Assembly (NCBI GenBank): GCA_019323655.1
Contig: JAHWGX010000009.1
Location: 1-10,525, forward strand
Direction of reading: 5' to 3'
DNA from: Candidatus Woesearchaeota archaeon
GTDB lineage: Archaea; Nanobdellota; Nanobdellia; Woesearchaeales; GW2011-AR4
DNA: 10,525 bases
The notes beneath the pieces were generated by a model. It was not told the origin of the DNA, searched no databases, and saw only the letters and a program-made list of their open reading frames with translations. Positions 1 through 5,695 of the stretch are shown here, piece after piece. How positions within the stretch are numbered: position 1 is the stretch's first letter; every line of letters begins with the position of its first letter. The translations under genes and the position numbers were made by a program.

Positions 1-57
1 AAAAAGATTTAATAAGTTCTTCCAATCATTTGGGTATGGTAGTAGGTTCTCTTTCAT
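1..57 (-). CDS. Probable N-terminus of a leftward gene running off the window edge (19 codons visible)
   Basis: On the minus strand an ATG at 57-55 opens a frame with no stop to the edge, reading MKENLLPYPNDWKNLLNLF. Support for a real start comes from upstream. A GGTGA Shine-Dalgarno match lies seven bases before the ATG (complement of 64-68), and a TATA-like TTTAAAAA lies at 108-101, which would start transcription near 78 and give a leader of about 20 nt. No family can be named from 19 residues. The plus strand over the same bases is also open (stop at 95-97), so the strand is not certain. I prefer minus because it has both a promoter and an SD at sensible distances. Confidence 0.5.
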   Translation of the reverse strand, partial: MKENLLPYPNDWKNLLNLF

Positions 58-93
58 AGATTATCACCAAGATTTCTATGAAATGCCTACTAC
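39..93. repeat. Two-segment inverted repeat around the edge-gene start
   Basis: GTAGTAGG (39-46) pairs with CCTACTAC (86-93), and TTTCATAGA (52-60) pairs with TCTATGAAA (75-83). Both arms match perfectly, separated by an uneven 5-nt/2-nt bulge, with a 14-nt loop at 61-74. The start codon of the edge gene is in the inner stem and its SD is in the loop. It could be an operator, a translational-control hairpin or, if transcription runs rightward, a terminator hairpin followed by the T-run at 101-105. Confidence 0.6.
64..68 (-). promoter_or_regulatory. Shine-Dalgarno site GGTGA for the edge gene
   Basis: The complement of 64-68 reads GGTGA, matching the archaeal 16S rRNA 3' end, with a short spacer before the ATG at 57. 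It lies in the 14-nt loop of the inverted repeat at 39-93. It is the main reason for choosing this start. Confidence 0.5.
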
Positions 94-100
94 TTAATGA

Positions 101-108
101 TTTTTAAA
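101..108 (-). promoter_or_regulatory. TATA box of the leftward edge gene
   Basis: TTTAAAAA on the minus strand is centred about 27 bp before a predicted transcript start near 78. The surrounding tttttaaaaa is itself palindromic, so orientation rests on the downstream SD and ATG. Confidence 0.4.
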
Positions 109-220
109 AACACGAAAGTCCAGATTATAGAAAACTTTATATTGTTCAATTAAGGGGAAAGATAAAAAGAGTATTTTAATGAAAACAAATTCACTATGTT
201 CGCAGTTTCCATTTTGAAAC

Positions 221-228
221 TTTATAAT
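221..228 (+). promoter_or_regulatory. Possible TATA box for the 98-residue protein gene
   Basis: TTTATAAT lies about 21 bp before the ATG at 246. This is slightly closer than the usual 26-27 bp for a leaderless start, so the box may be shifted or the true one may be farther upstream. The rest of 109-245 is AT-rich and holds nothing else I can assign. Confidence 0.3.
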
Positions 229-245
229 GGAAAGGTTAATTCAAA

Positions 246-542
246 ATGAAAATAACCATAGACACAAAAGAGGACAGCCATGAGGAAATAAGGAAGATAA
301 TCAGGATGCTTTCCTCCTTGGTTGGAGAGGAAGTAATAAGCAACCAGGGGGATATGTTTGGCAGTGCCCAGTCAGGCGGCAGCCAGTCTGAAGGCTCTGA
401 TATTTTTAATATGTTCAGCGCAAATTCCGGAAACAGCACAGATTCCGAAAACAAGGCATCTTCCGAAGATGAAGCTGCTGCAGAAAAAGAGCAGACTGAG
501 GAAGTGGATATAGACATACCGCCAGTAGAGGAGTATCATTAA
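246..542 (+). CDS. Small acidic protein with an N-terminal conserved-looking segment and low-complexity tail (98 aa), function unknown
   Basis: No function can be assigned. Residues 1-30 (MKITIDTKEDSHEEIRKIIR and on to VGEE) look like a short beta strand plus an amphipathic helix. The start resembles a small-protein type I have an impression of from other DPANN genomes, though I cannot name a family. Residues 34-85 are Ser/Gly/Asn- then Glu/Ala-rich and probably disordered. The C-terminus ends in a short acidic motif, VDIDIPPVEEYH, which could be a peptide-docking tail. An in-frame TAA at 237-239 leaves 246 as the only sensible ATG. No clear SD is present. The stop codon overlaps the stop of the convergent phosphoesterase gene. 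Confidence 0.75.
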   Translation: MKITIDTKEDSHEEIRKIIRMLSSLVGEEVISNQGDMFGSAQSGGSQSEGSDIFNMFSANSGNSTDSENKASSEDEAAAEKEQTEEVDIDIPPVEEYH

Positions 543-1192
543 ATCTCTATTACCTTTCCTTTCTTTCCTACACTAATTACTTTTGTCTTGCCTATTTTTT
601 CCTCTATTCCCTCTGCCTCATGGACATGGCTGCAAAGCAGTATATCAGGATTAAATTTCTCTATAGCCTTTCTGACTCCTGAGCTTCCGGGAAAGAAGTC
701 CGTGAATTTTTCAATCCTGCTTCCCGCAGGATGCACATGCGTTGCCATTATTTTTTTGCGCAGGTACTTAATCTTGTCAAAGCCTTTTTTCAGCAGGCTG
801 TAAATCTCCTTCTCATCCAGCTGAAACAGCCCTATGTTTGCCCCTCCGCAGCCAAAAAGCCCCACATCTTTGTATTTTACAGAATAGCCGTGGATGTTTT
901 TTACGCCGTAAAGCTCTGACAGGAAATCGGCAGTGGCAACAGTCTCATGGTTGCCGGGCAAAAGCAGGACTTTCTCCTTTCTCTTTGCAAATGGCCCTAT
1001 CAGATTTTCTGTGCTTTGGTCTGCCATGGTAATATCTCCGCAAAGAATGACTAAGTCAACATGCTCCTTCATGGCTTTTTCAGCCAGCTTCTCTGCCAGG
1101 CCTGTATCTCCGTGGATATCTCCGGCTGCCAATATTCTGAGTTTTTTATGCAATCCTTTTTCTTCTTTGGGCGTCATTCTTACGGATTTCAC
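539..1192 (-). CDS. Calcineurin-like metallophosphoesterase (Icc-related)
   Basis: A predicted soluble two-metal phosphoesterase whose substrate cannot be told. All metal-site motifs are present in order: GDIHG at residues 24-28, GD at 52-53, GNHE at 80-83, THVHP at 151-155 and SHVHE at 188-192. At 217 residues it is normal length for the Icc-related archaeal group (COG2129 type). The listed start is GTG at 1192, which overlaps the antiporter stop as GTGA. An ATG at 1177 (residue 6) is a good alternative, because GAGGTGA lies about 11 nt before it and acts as a plausible SD. It is the last gene of the AbrB-microprotein-antiporter operon. Its stop overlaps that of the 98-residue gene on the other strand, leaving no room for an intergenic terminator. 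Confidence 0.93.
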   Translation of the reverse strand: MKSVRMTPKEEKGLHKKLRILAAGDIHGDTGLAEKLAEKAMKEHVDLVILCGDITMADQSTENLIGPFAKRKEKVLLLPGNHETVATADFLSELYGVKNIHGYSVKYKDVGLFGCGGANIGLFQLDEKEIYSLLKKGFDKIKYLRKKIMATHVHPAGSRIEKFTDFFPGSSGVRKAIEKFNPDILLCSHVHEAEGIEEKIGKTKVISVGKKGKVIEI

Positions 1193-2892
1193 CTCTCATG
1201 CGACGGGTGCTCGTGTCCTAATGCATGCCTCTCCTTCAATTCCTTTATGTGCCTTACCTTGTGCTCTATCAGCCTATTTATATCTTGCGTAAATTCCTCT
1301 ATAAGCAAAGAAACATGCTCCCCTCCGAGAAAGTGCGGCAAAACAACGTAGTCTGCGCCGGCATCATATAAATCCAATGCCTCTTTTATCTGGCTGGCTG
1401 TTACAAAAATTGTGATGCCCTTGTTTTCTTTTCTTGCAGCCTTTATCAGAAGCATGTTGTCTATTTTTGTTGGGACTGTGGATATTACCATTTTTGCCTT
1501 TTTGAAATCCAGCCTTTCAAGAATCTCCGCATCCCCCACATCCCCATAAATTGAGGGTATTTTCTGCTCTATAAGGTCTTTTACAACTTCGGGGTTAAAG
1601 TCCACTACAAGCAAATTTTTTTTCATCTTCTTCAGAGTCCTGACAATAGTGTAGCCAATCCGGTTGTACCCGCACAATATGATTTCATTTGGCCTTTTTT
1701 TCGGCATGTACTCCAGCACTGTGCTGTTTTCTGTCATTTTGTCAAAAAAATCAAGGCAGCCTGAAAATCTGCTGTAAAGGGAATCCTCAAATTTTACAAA
1801 ATAGGTTGTGAGTGTAATCGTTATTATGGCAAGCAGAACAGTGAGGGAAAAAACCTCCTGGTTTATGTGTCCTAACAGCAGACCTTCTGAGACAATTATA
1901 AGCGAAAACTCCGAGATTTGCGCAAGGGAAATTGCTGTCAGGAAAGATGTCCTTTTTTTGTAGCCGAAAAATGAGGTTGTAAACATTATTATGAGCGGCT
2001 TTGCAAAGATGACCAGCAAAAGAAAAATTATCAGCGGCTTCAAAATAAAGTCAAAGCTGCTTAACAATAATTCCATGCCAAGGGAAACAAAGAATATCAC
2101 TGAAAAGAAATCCCTAAGCGACCGGATTTTTCCGATAATCTCTATGTTGTATGGCAGGTTTGCCAGGGAAACTCCTGCTATAAACGCCCCTATCACAATA
2201 GAAAAGCCCATGTAGTTGAATAAAATGGAATAAAGCAAACTTATTGATACTGCTGATATAAACAGCAGTTCCTGGCTTTTGGCCGCAAAAGAAAACAAGG
2301 AGGGAAAAACAAGCTTGCTTATCAGGATTGCAATAAGCAGGGCAATAAGGCCCTTGACTATGGAAAGGAATAGTATAAGGAAGGAAAACTCTTTTAAGGT
2401 TACTAAAACAGAAAGCACTATTATTGCCGCAATGTCCTGCATTAACAATATCCCCACTATGATTTTTCCGTGCAGCGTGTCAATTTCCTTTTTATCTGAC
2501 AAAAGCTTGACAACAACCATAGTTGAGCTGAAGGCAATAATTATGGCAAGATAAGCTGCTTGGATAACAAAAAATCCCAGAAGCAGGGATACTATGAAAG
2601 CGAGCGTAAAAGTAGAGAGTATCTGCACTATTCCACCTAACGAGGCTACAAGTCCAACATGCTTAAGCTTCCTGATGTCTATCTCCAAACCGACTATAAA
2701 CAACAAAAATGCTATGCCGATTTCTGACAATGTTGTTATTACTTCTGTGTTTGTTATTAAGCCCAAAATAGGGCCTAAAATTACTCCAGTCAGTATGTAA
2801 GCGGGAATCAATGGCTGCCTGAAAAGCTTGGCAAAGTACGCCAAAACAGTTGCAATGATAATCACCAATGCTATCTCCGAAAATATGTCCAT
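1189..2892 (-). CDS. Kef-type (CPA2) monovalent cation/proton antiporter with C-terminal RCK-N/TrkA-N domain
   Basis: An integral membrane protein likely exchanging K+ or Na+ for H+. Residues 1-370 are a chain of hydrophobic helices of CPA2 type with GLEID (68-72), AFSSTMVVVKLL near 120-131, the family Gln-Asp pair at Q152-D153 in a membrane helix, and AQISEFS (324-330). Residues 402-520 form a Rossmann RCK-N domain (NEIILCGYNRIG, then VVDFNPE) that would bind NAD(H) or another nucleotide and gate transport. The glycine motif is GYNRIG, with Asn at the usual middle Gly. No RCK-C domain follows. Instead there is a charged, His-containing tail (530-567). The ATG at 2892 lies 6 nt after the microprotein stop and has no good SD, suggesting translational coupling. 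Ion specificity cannot be read from sequence. Confidence 0.93.
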   Translation of the reverse strand: MDIFSEIALVIIIATVLAYFAKLFRQPLIPAYILTGVILGPILGLITNTEVITTLSEIGIAFLLFIVGLEIDIRKLKHVGLVASLGGIVQILSTFTLAFIVSLLLGFFVIQAAYLAIIIAFSSTMVVVKLLSDKKEIDTLHGKIIVGILLMQDIAAIIVLSVLVTLKEFSFLILFLSIVKGLIALLIAILISKLVFPSLFSFAAKSQELLFISAVSISLLYSILFNYMGFSIVIGAFIAGVSLANLPYNIEIIGKIRSLRDFFSVIFFVSLGMELLLSSFDFILKPLIIFLLLVIFAKPLIIMFTTSFFGYKKRTSFLTAISLAQISEFSLIIVSEGLLLGHINQEVFSLTVLLAIITITLTTYFVKFEDSLYSRFSGCLDFFDKMTENSTVLEYMPKKRPNEIILCGYNRIGYTIVRTLKKMKKNLLVVDFNPEVVKDLIEQKIPSIYGDVGDAEILERLDFKKAKMVISTVPTKIDNMLLIKAARKENKGITIFVTASQIKEALDLYDAGADYVVLPHFLGGEHVSLLIEEFTQDINRLIEHKVRHIKELKERHALGHEHPSHER

Positions 2893-2898
2893 TTTATC

Positions 2899-3045
2899 TT
2901 ACAGTATTTCTATGCCTCCCTTATCCCTTATTTGCCTGGCGCTTTTCTCATTCAAATCAAGCTCTATGACATCATTTTGCTTTAAGTGCTCTTCCAATTC
3001 CTTTCTTGTCCTGCCCGTCAAAAAAGCCAAATCCTCCAGATTCAT
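2899..3045 (-). CDS. 48-residue microprotein between the AbrB-like regulator and the antiporter
   Basis: The protein reads MNLEDLAFLTGRTRKELEEH and continues to end in RDKGGIEIL. I do not recognise it. It is highly charged, has no membrane segment, and probably forms a helical hairpin (LEDLAFLTGRTRKELEEHLKQ resembles a small helix-turn-helix-like or UBA-like fold, uncertain). Evidence that it is a gene: its ATG overlaps the AbrB stop as ATGA, an AGGTG SD lies at 3055-3051, and the antiporter starts 6 nt after its stop. The position suggests a role with the regulator or the antiporter, which is inference only. Confidence 0.75.
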   Translation of the reverse strand: MNLEDLAFLTGRTRKELEEHLKQNDVIELDLNEKSARQIRDKGGIEIL

Positions 3046-3194
3046 TTAGCCACCTTTTTTATTTTTAGGATAAACCCTTCCTTGTGCTTCTTAAACTCAA
3101 CTTCTGTTCCTTTGGCTAAGCCTTCATACTCTGCAAGAATCTTTGGAATAGTCAACACAAGCTGCCCTGAAGGAAGTTTTTGCACGCGTACCAT
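3042..3194 (-). CDS. AbrB/SpoVT-like swapped-hairpin DNA-binding protein (50 aa)
   Basis: A very short probable transcriptional regulator. The translation begins MVRVQKLPSGQLVLTIPKIL and continues with EYEGLAKGTEVEFKKHKEGF. This matches the AbrB/MazE/SpoVT N-terminal fold: a first strand with a K-x-x-SGQ turn, the TIPK element, a short helix, then KGxxVEF and a basic C-terminal strand. Such proteins act as dimers of interlocked hairpins. Fifty residues is short but normal for stand-alone archaeal members. It is the first gene of the operon leading into the microprotein, antiporter and phosphoesterase, so autoregulation of that operon is the simplest guess. No toxin partner is nearby, so an antitoxin role is less likely. 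There is no clear SD. Confidence 0.85.
   Translation of the reverse strand: MVRVQKLPSGQLVLTIPKILAEYEGLAKGTEVEFKKHKEGFILKIKKVAK
3051..3055 (-). promoter_or_regulatory. Shine-Dalgarno site of the microprotein
   Basis: The complement reads AGGTG, five bases before the ATG at 3045 and inside the end of the AbrB coding region. It supports translation of this very short gene. Confidence 0.55.
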
Positions 3195-3259
3195 AATAGT
3201 ATTCTTAATAGTTTTTTTATTATTTATTTAATTATTTTTTTTATTATTTTGATTAATAG

Positions 3260-3267
3260 TATTTAAA
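3260..3267 (-). promoter_or_regulatory. TATA box of the AbrB-microprotein-antiporter-phosphoesterase operon
   Basis: A perfect archaeal TTTAAATA on the minus strand. A start about 27 bp downstream (near 3237) gives a leader of about 43 nt that is almost pure A/T with no SD. The dehydratase gene ends at 3286, so this is the only intergenic promoter space for the operon. Confidence 0.65.
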
Positions 3268-3285
3268 TGTTGCGGTTACGAATCA

Positions 3286-4098
3286 TCAGAAATAGCCAAT
3301 CTTAGACTTTAAATTCCCAATCTCCCCTACCATATCGCTTGCAAGATAAGTAAATCCTTTTTTCTTTTCTAACAAAATATCTCCAATCAAACCATTAAAG
3401 TATGCCGCATTTATCGCTGACTGCAGCAGAGACACGCCCTGTCCCAAAAAACCAACACACAGTCCAGCTAAAACATCTCCTGTACCGGCTTTTGTCATTC
3501 CTGCATTGCCTGTTTTATTACAGTAAGTTTTAGAAACAGATATTATCTTATCGACAGGGCCTTTTAACAAGGTAATATTATTCCTTAGGTGTTGCCTGAA
3601 ATTATCTGTTCCCAGGCCTGAATTTTTTAGTAAAATCTTAAATTCCCCTGCATGCGGCGTAAGAATTGCATTCTTAACGTCCTGCAGTCTTATGTGCTTC
3701 AAAGCGTCTGCATCAACAACCAATGGTTTTTTTGTTTCCTTAGTATATTTCTTAACAAAGCTTTTTGCATGCATTCCTATGCCGTTGCCAATCAGAACAG
3801 CATCAAAATTTTTTTCCAGTTTAAGCAAATCCTTTGCCCTTGAAGCGCAGAAATCATCTCCTTTGTATTTCTTAACAACCAAATCAGGAGTTAAGGCATT
3901 GATTGCCCAGCCAACCTTCTCAGGAACAGCAACAGTTACCCAGTCAACACCGCTTCTTAAGGCTGCAAGTCCTGCAAGGGCAACTGCTCCAACATAGTCT
4001 TTACTTCCGCCAATAACAAGAACCTTGCCGTTGTCGCCTTTTCTGCCGGACTTTTTTCTTGTTGGCAGCTTTATGTCTCTTTTTGATATGCAGCGCAT
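3286..4098 (-). CDS. nnrD: NAD(P)H-hydrate dehydratase (ADP- or ATP-dependent), stand-alone YjeF C-terminal domain
   Basis: It repairs damaged cofactor by dehydrating the S form of NAD(P)H hydrate at the expense of ADP or ATP. It is a ribokinase-like fold in the cytoplasm. Visible family motifs are KGDNGKVLVIGGSKDYVGA (residues 20-38), VVDADAL (127-133), LTPHAGEF (146-153) and the signature GNAGMTKAGTGDVLAG (197-212) with the catalytic Asp at 208. At 270 residues it matches the domain alone; in many bacteria it is fused behind the epimerase. Here the epimerase is a separate gene 29 bp upstream. The ATG at 4098 has no SD. The nucleotide donor cannot be read from sequence. Confidence 0.92.
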   Translation of the reverse strand: MRCISKRDIKLPTRKKSGRKGDNGKVLVIGGSKDYVGAVALAGLAALRSGVDWVTVAVPEKVGWAINALTPDLVVKKYKGDDFCASRAKDLLKLEKNFDAVLIGNGIGMHAKSFVKKYTKETKKPLVVDADALKHIRLQDVKNAILTPHAGEFKILLKNSGLGTDNFRQHLRNNITLLKGPVDKIISVSKTYCNKTGNAGMTKAGTGDVLAGLCVGFLGQGVSLLQSAINAAYFNGLIGDILLEKKKGFTYLASDMVGEIGNLKSKIGYF

Positions 4099-4127
4099 TT
4101 TATTTATACTGGCTTTTTTATTGAAAC

Positions 4128-4721
4128 TTATGCCTTAATCCCAATATCTGCAATAACAGTCTTATCTTTGTAGGCCTCAAGGCCTTTTTTTATGTCATGC
4201 ATTGTTATTATAAGGTCAGGATCAAGGAAAACATTTGCCTTTTCCCCAGTGTCCGGGTTTATTCCCGAAGGAACGTCAACAGACACCTTGTATGCTTTTG
4301 ATTTTCCCATGTTTCTTATTAATGTTGCCAAAGGGTCTGTTATTTCTCCGCCTATTCCGGTGCCGAAAATAGCGTCGATTATTAGGTCATAATCAGAAAA
4401 ATCAACTGATTCCAGATTAAGCATCTGCAGCTTTTCATTATTCTCTATTTTCTTAAAATTTGCTGAAGCCTCCGCCCTTAATTTTGACTCGTCTCCGACA
4501 AAAAGCACATCGACTTCCGCATCATTGCATAAGTGCCTTGCGGCAACAAAACCATCTCCGCCATTGTTCCCGTGGTAAGCGACAATAAGAATCCGCTTGT
4601 TTTTCAGATCAAACTTTTCTTTCAGAATATTGTAAACCGCCTTGCCTGCATTCTCCATTAGGACACCCTTGGGTATGCCGCAGGTCTCTTCCAAATGCCT
4701 CATTTCCTGTGTGGTTATCAT
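4128..4721 (-). CDS. nnrE: NAD(P)H-hydrate epimerase, stand-alone YjeF N-terminal domain
   Basis: It interconverts R and S forms of NAD(P)H hydrate so that the dehydratase encoded next can repair both. It has a Rossmann-like fold. Motifs in order: MENAG (residues 22-26), GNNGGDG (51-57), DAIFGTG (116-122) and DVPSGI (149-154), with a C-terminal ADIGI element before the stop. Its length of 197 residues is that of the single domain. The start at 4721 is supported by a TATA box at 4755-4748, about 30 bp upstream, which predicts a leader of only a few bases. The gene appears to be split from its usual fusion partner cleanly, not by a frameshift, since each half has complete motifs. Confidence 0.93.
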   Translation of the reverse strand: MITTQEMRHLEETCGIPKGVLMENAGKAVYNILKEKFDLKNKRILIVAYHGNNGGDGFVAARHLCNDAEVDVLFVGDESKLRAEASANFKKIENNEKLQMLNLESVDFSDYDLIIDAIFGTGIGGEITDPLATLIRNMGKSKAYKVSVDVPSGINPDTGEKANVFLDPDLIITMHDIKKGLEAYKDKTVIADIGIKA

Positions 4722-4747
4722 CCTTTACCGACTAAGTATCTTAATCA

Positions 4748-4755
4748 TTTATAAA
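4748..4755 (-). promoter_or_regulatory. TATA box of the nnrE-nnrD pair
   Basis: TTTATAAA on the minus strand is centred about 30 bp before the nnrE ATG, so the transcript should be leaderless or nearly so. It lies just before the end of the upstream YkgJ-type gene (stop at 4758), giving the NAD-repair pair its own promoter. Confidence 0.55.
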
Positions 4756-4757
4756 GT

Positions 4758-5588
4758 TTAATGTTTTTTAGACGGATTTGGCTGTTCCAATAAAAATTTT
4801 CCAATCATTTCCTTTGCATCAATGTTCCCGTCAAACCTTTTTATCAGCTCTTCCGTGCTTTTGATATAGCCGGACTGCTCAAGAAAATCAGTAAAGTCTA
4901 TTTTTTCTGCATTTCCAAACCTTTTTAAGAATAAATTGTAGGGATAATTCATTGCAGGCCTTAAAAGCTTCTTTTTCATCAAGCCTATAATTGTATGGTT
5001 TACCCATTCTGTTATAAAGTCAAACTGCACAGCGTTCTCAAACGATCCGTCTGGAAATGCTTCTGAAAGAAACCTGACCATTGCATTGTAATCTTCCGGT
5101 ATCGAAGGCATTAATTTTTCAATTCCGCAGCATGTTCCAAACAAGTCTTCTTTTTTCGGCTCTTCTCCTGTATTAAGAAATGGCCCCCTGTTAAAGGGGA
5201 ATAATCTGCAAATGTAAGCCCGCTTTGTATGGTAAATCAGGCATTTTTTGTCCCTTAGGAAAGGGCACGCATCAGCGTCCATAAAGTATGTGACAATAAT
5301 CGCCTTGTTTGAATCTAAGTCAAGAATTCCCCTTGAGGGATTGATTTTAGCGTCAACATTTGCTTCGTGCTGCCATTCCCTGAATCTTTTTGCCTCCCAG
5401 CCCCATAAGGGAAAAGACATTTTTTTTATCGGAACCAGCTGGACCAAAGGCAGCTTTCCATAAGCCATTTTTTCCATAAACTCACTGTCTTCCTTGGGCA
5501 TCATGCCCCTGATATGGCTGCAGCAGTTTCCGCACTGCGTGCATCTGAAGATTTTTTCGGGCCGGGCTTCATTCAGTTTCATTGGCAT
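4758..5588 (-). CDS. YkgJ-family cysteine-cluster protein (putative Zn/Fe-S binding)
   Basis: Function is unknown for the family (COG0727 type), thought to bind zinc or an iron-sulfur cluster. Near the N-terminus is the hallmark CTQCGNCC (C16, C19, C22, C23). A second set follows: CPF (C108), KKCLIYH (C116), then YICRLFPF (C127), the typical family ending, and CC at 153-154. At 276 residues it is longer than the core domain (about 110-150). The extra C-terminal part (160-276) is helical and charged with no recognisable motif. Starts: ATG at 5588 is listed, but ATG at 5582 (Met3) lies 27 bp from the centre of the TATA box and would be a perfect leaderless start. It is transcribed divergently from the giant surface-protein gene, 107 bp away. 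Confidence 0.88.
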   Translation of the reverse strand: MPMKLNEARPEKIFRCTQCGNCCSHIRGMMPKEDSEFMEKMAYGKLPLVQLVPIKKMSFPLWGWEAKRFREWQHEANVDAKINPSRGILDLDSNKAIIVTYFMDADACPFLRDKKCLIYHTKRAYICRLFPFNRGPFLNTGEEPKKEDLFGTCCGIEKLMPSIPEDYNAMVRFLSEAFPDGSFENAVQFDFITEWVNHTIIGLMKKKLLRPAMNYPYNLFLKRFGNAEKIDFTDFLEQSGYIKSTEELIKRFDGNIDAKEMIGKFLLEQPNPSKKH

Positions 5589-5605
5589 TAAGCCCGGCTT
5601 ATTAG

Positions 5606-5613
5606 TATTTTAA
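5606..5613 (-). promoter_or_regulatory. TATA box of the YkgJ-type gene
   Basis: TTAAAATA on the minus strand. Its centre is 27 bp before the second in-frame ATG (5582), which favours leaderless translation from Met3. It is 44 bp from the divergent TATA box at 5658, so the two promoters share a compact intergenic region. Confidence 0.55.
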
Positions 5614-5657
5614 GGTTTTGATTTTTCAGTCTAAACTGCCTAAAAAACCAATAAGTT

Positions 5658-5665
5658 TTTAAATA
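5658..5665 (+). promoter_or_regulatory. TATA box of the giant surface-protein gene
   Basis: A perfect TTTAAATA within gtttttaaatatg. A start about 27 bp downstream falls near 5688, inside the palindromic repeats and only about 8 nt before the ATG at 5696. Confidence 0.65.
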
Positions 5666-5675
5666 TGGGTCTTAA

Positions 5676-5695
5676 TGGTATACCAAGGTATACCA
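5676..5695. promoter_or_regulatory. Tandem palindromic operator, two GGTATACC sites 10 bp apart
   Basis: GGTATACC occurs at 5677-5684 and again at 5687-5694, each a perfect 8-bp palindrome, as a direct repeat of GGTATACCAA with a 10-bp period. The first is flanked by T and A, making a 10-bp palindrome. The pair covers the predicted transcription start and ends two bases before the start codon, so bound protein would block RNA polymerase. The spacing of about one helical turn fits side-by-side dimers such as RHH proteins. I noticed no other copy in the window. Confidence 0.7.

Noticed and set aside
2..97. Rightward open frame from the edge to a TAA at 95-97 (ends in YEMPTT)
   Set aside because: It is open for 31 codons and could be the end of a gene, but the opposite strand has a TATA box, an SD and an ATG at proper distances. 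Both cannot easily be coding, so I list the leftward one and keep this as the alternative.
236..517. Leftward 93-residue frame opposite the small acidic protein
   Set aside because: Antisense shadow of 246-542. The low-complexity codons of the real gene leave the other strand open. No promoter or SD was seen.
588..1351. Overlapping rightward frames across the phosphoesterase and the end of the antiporter gene
   Set aside because: Cys/Phe/Ser-rich translations typical of antisense reading. The leftward genes carry complete catalytic motifs.
3195..3285. Poly-T tract on the plus strand as a terminator for the dehydratase gene
   Set aside because: The dehydratase is on the minus strand, where this tract is poly-A. 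It would not act as a T-run terminator for that transcript.
4098..4130. Frameshift that splits a fused NAD(P)HX repair enzyme
   Set aside because: Each part begins and ends at a natural domain edge with all motifs present, and 29 bp of non-coding AT-rich sequence lies between them.
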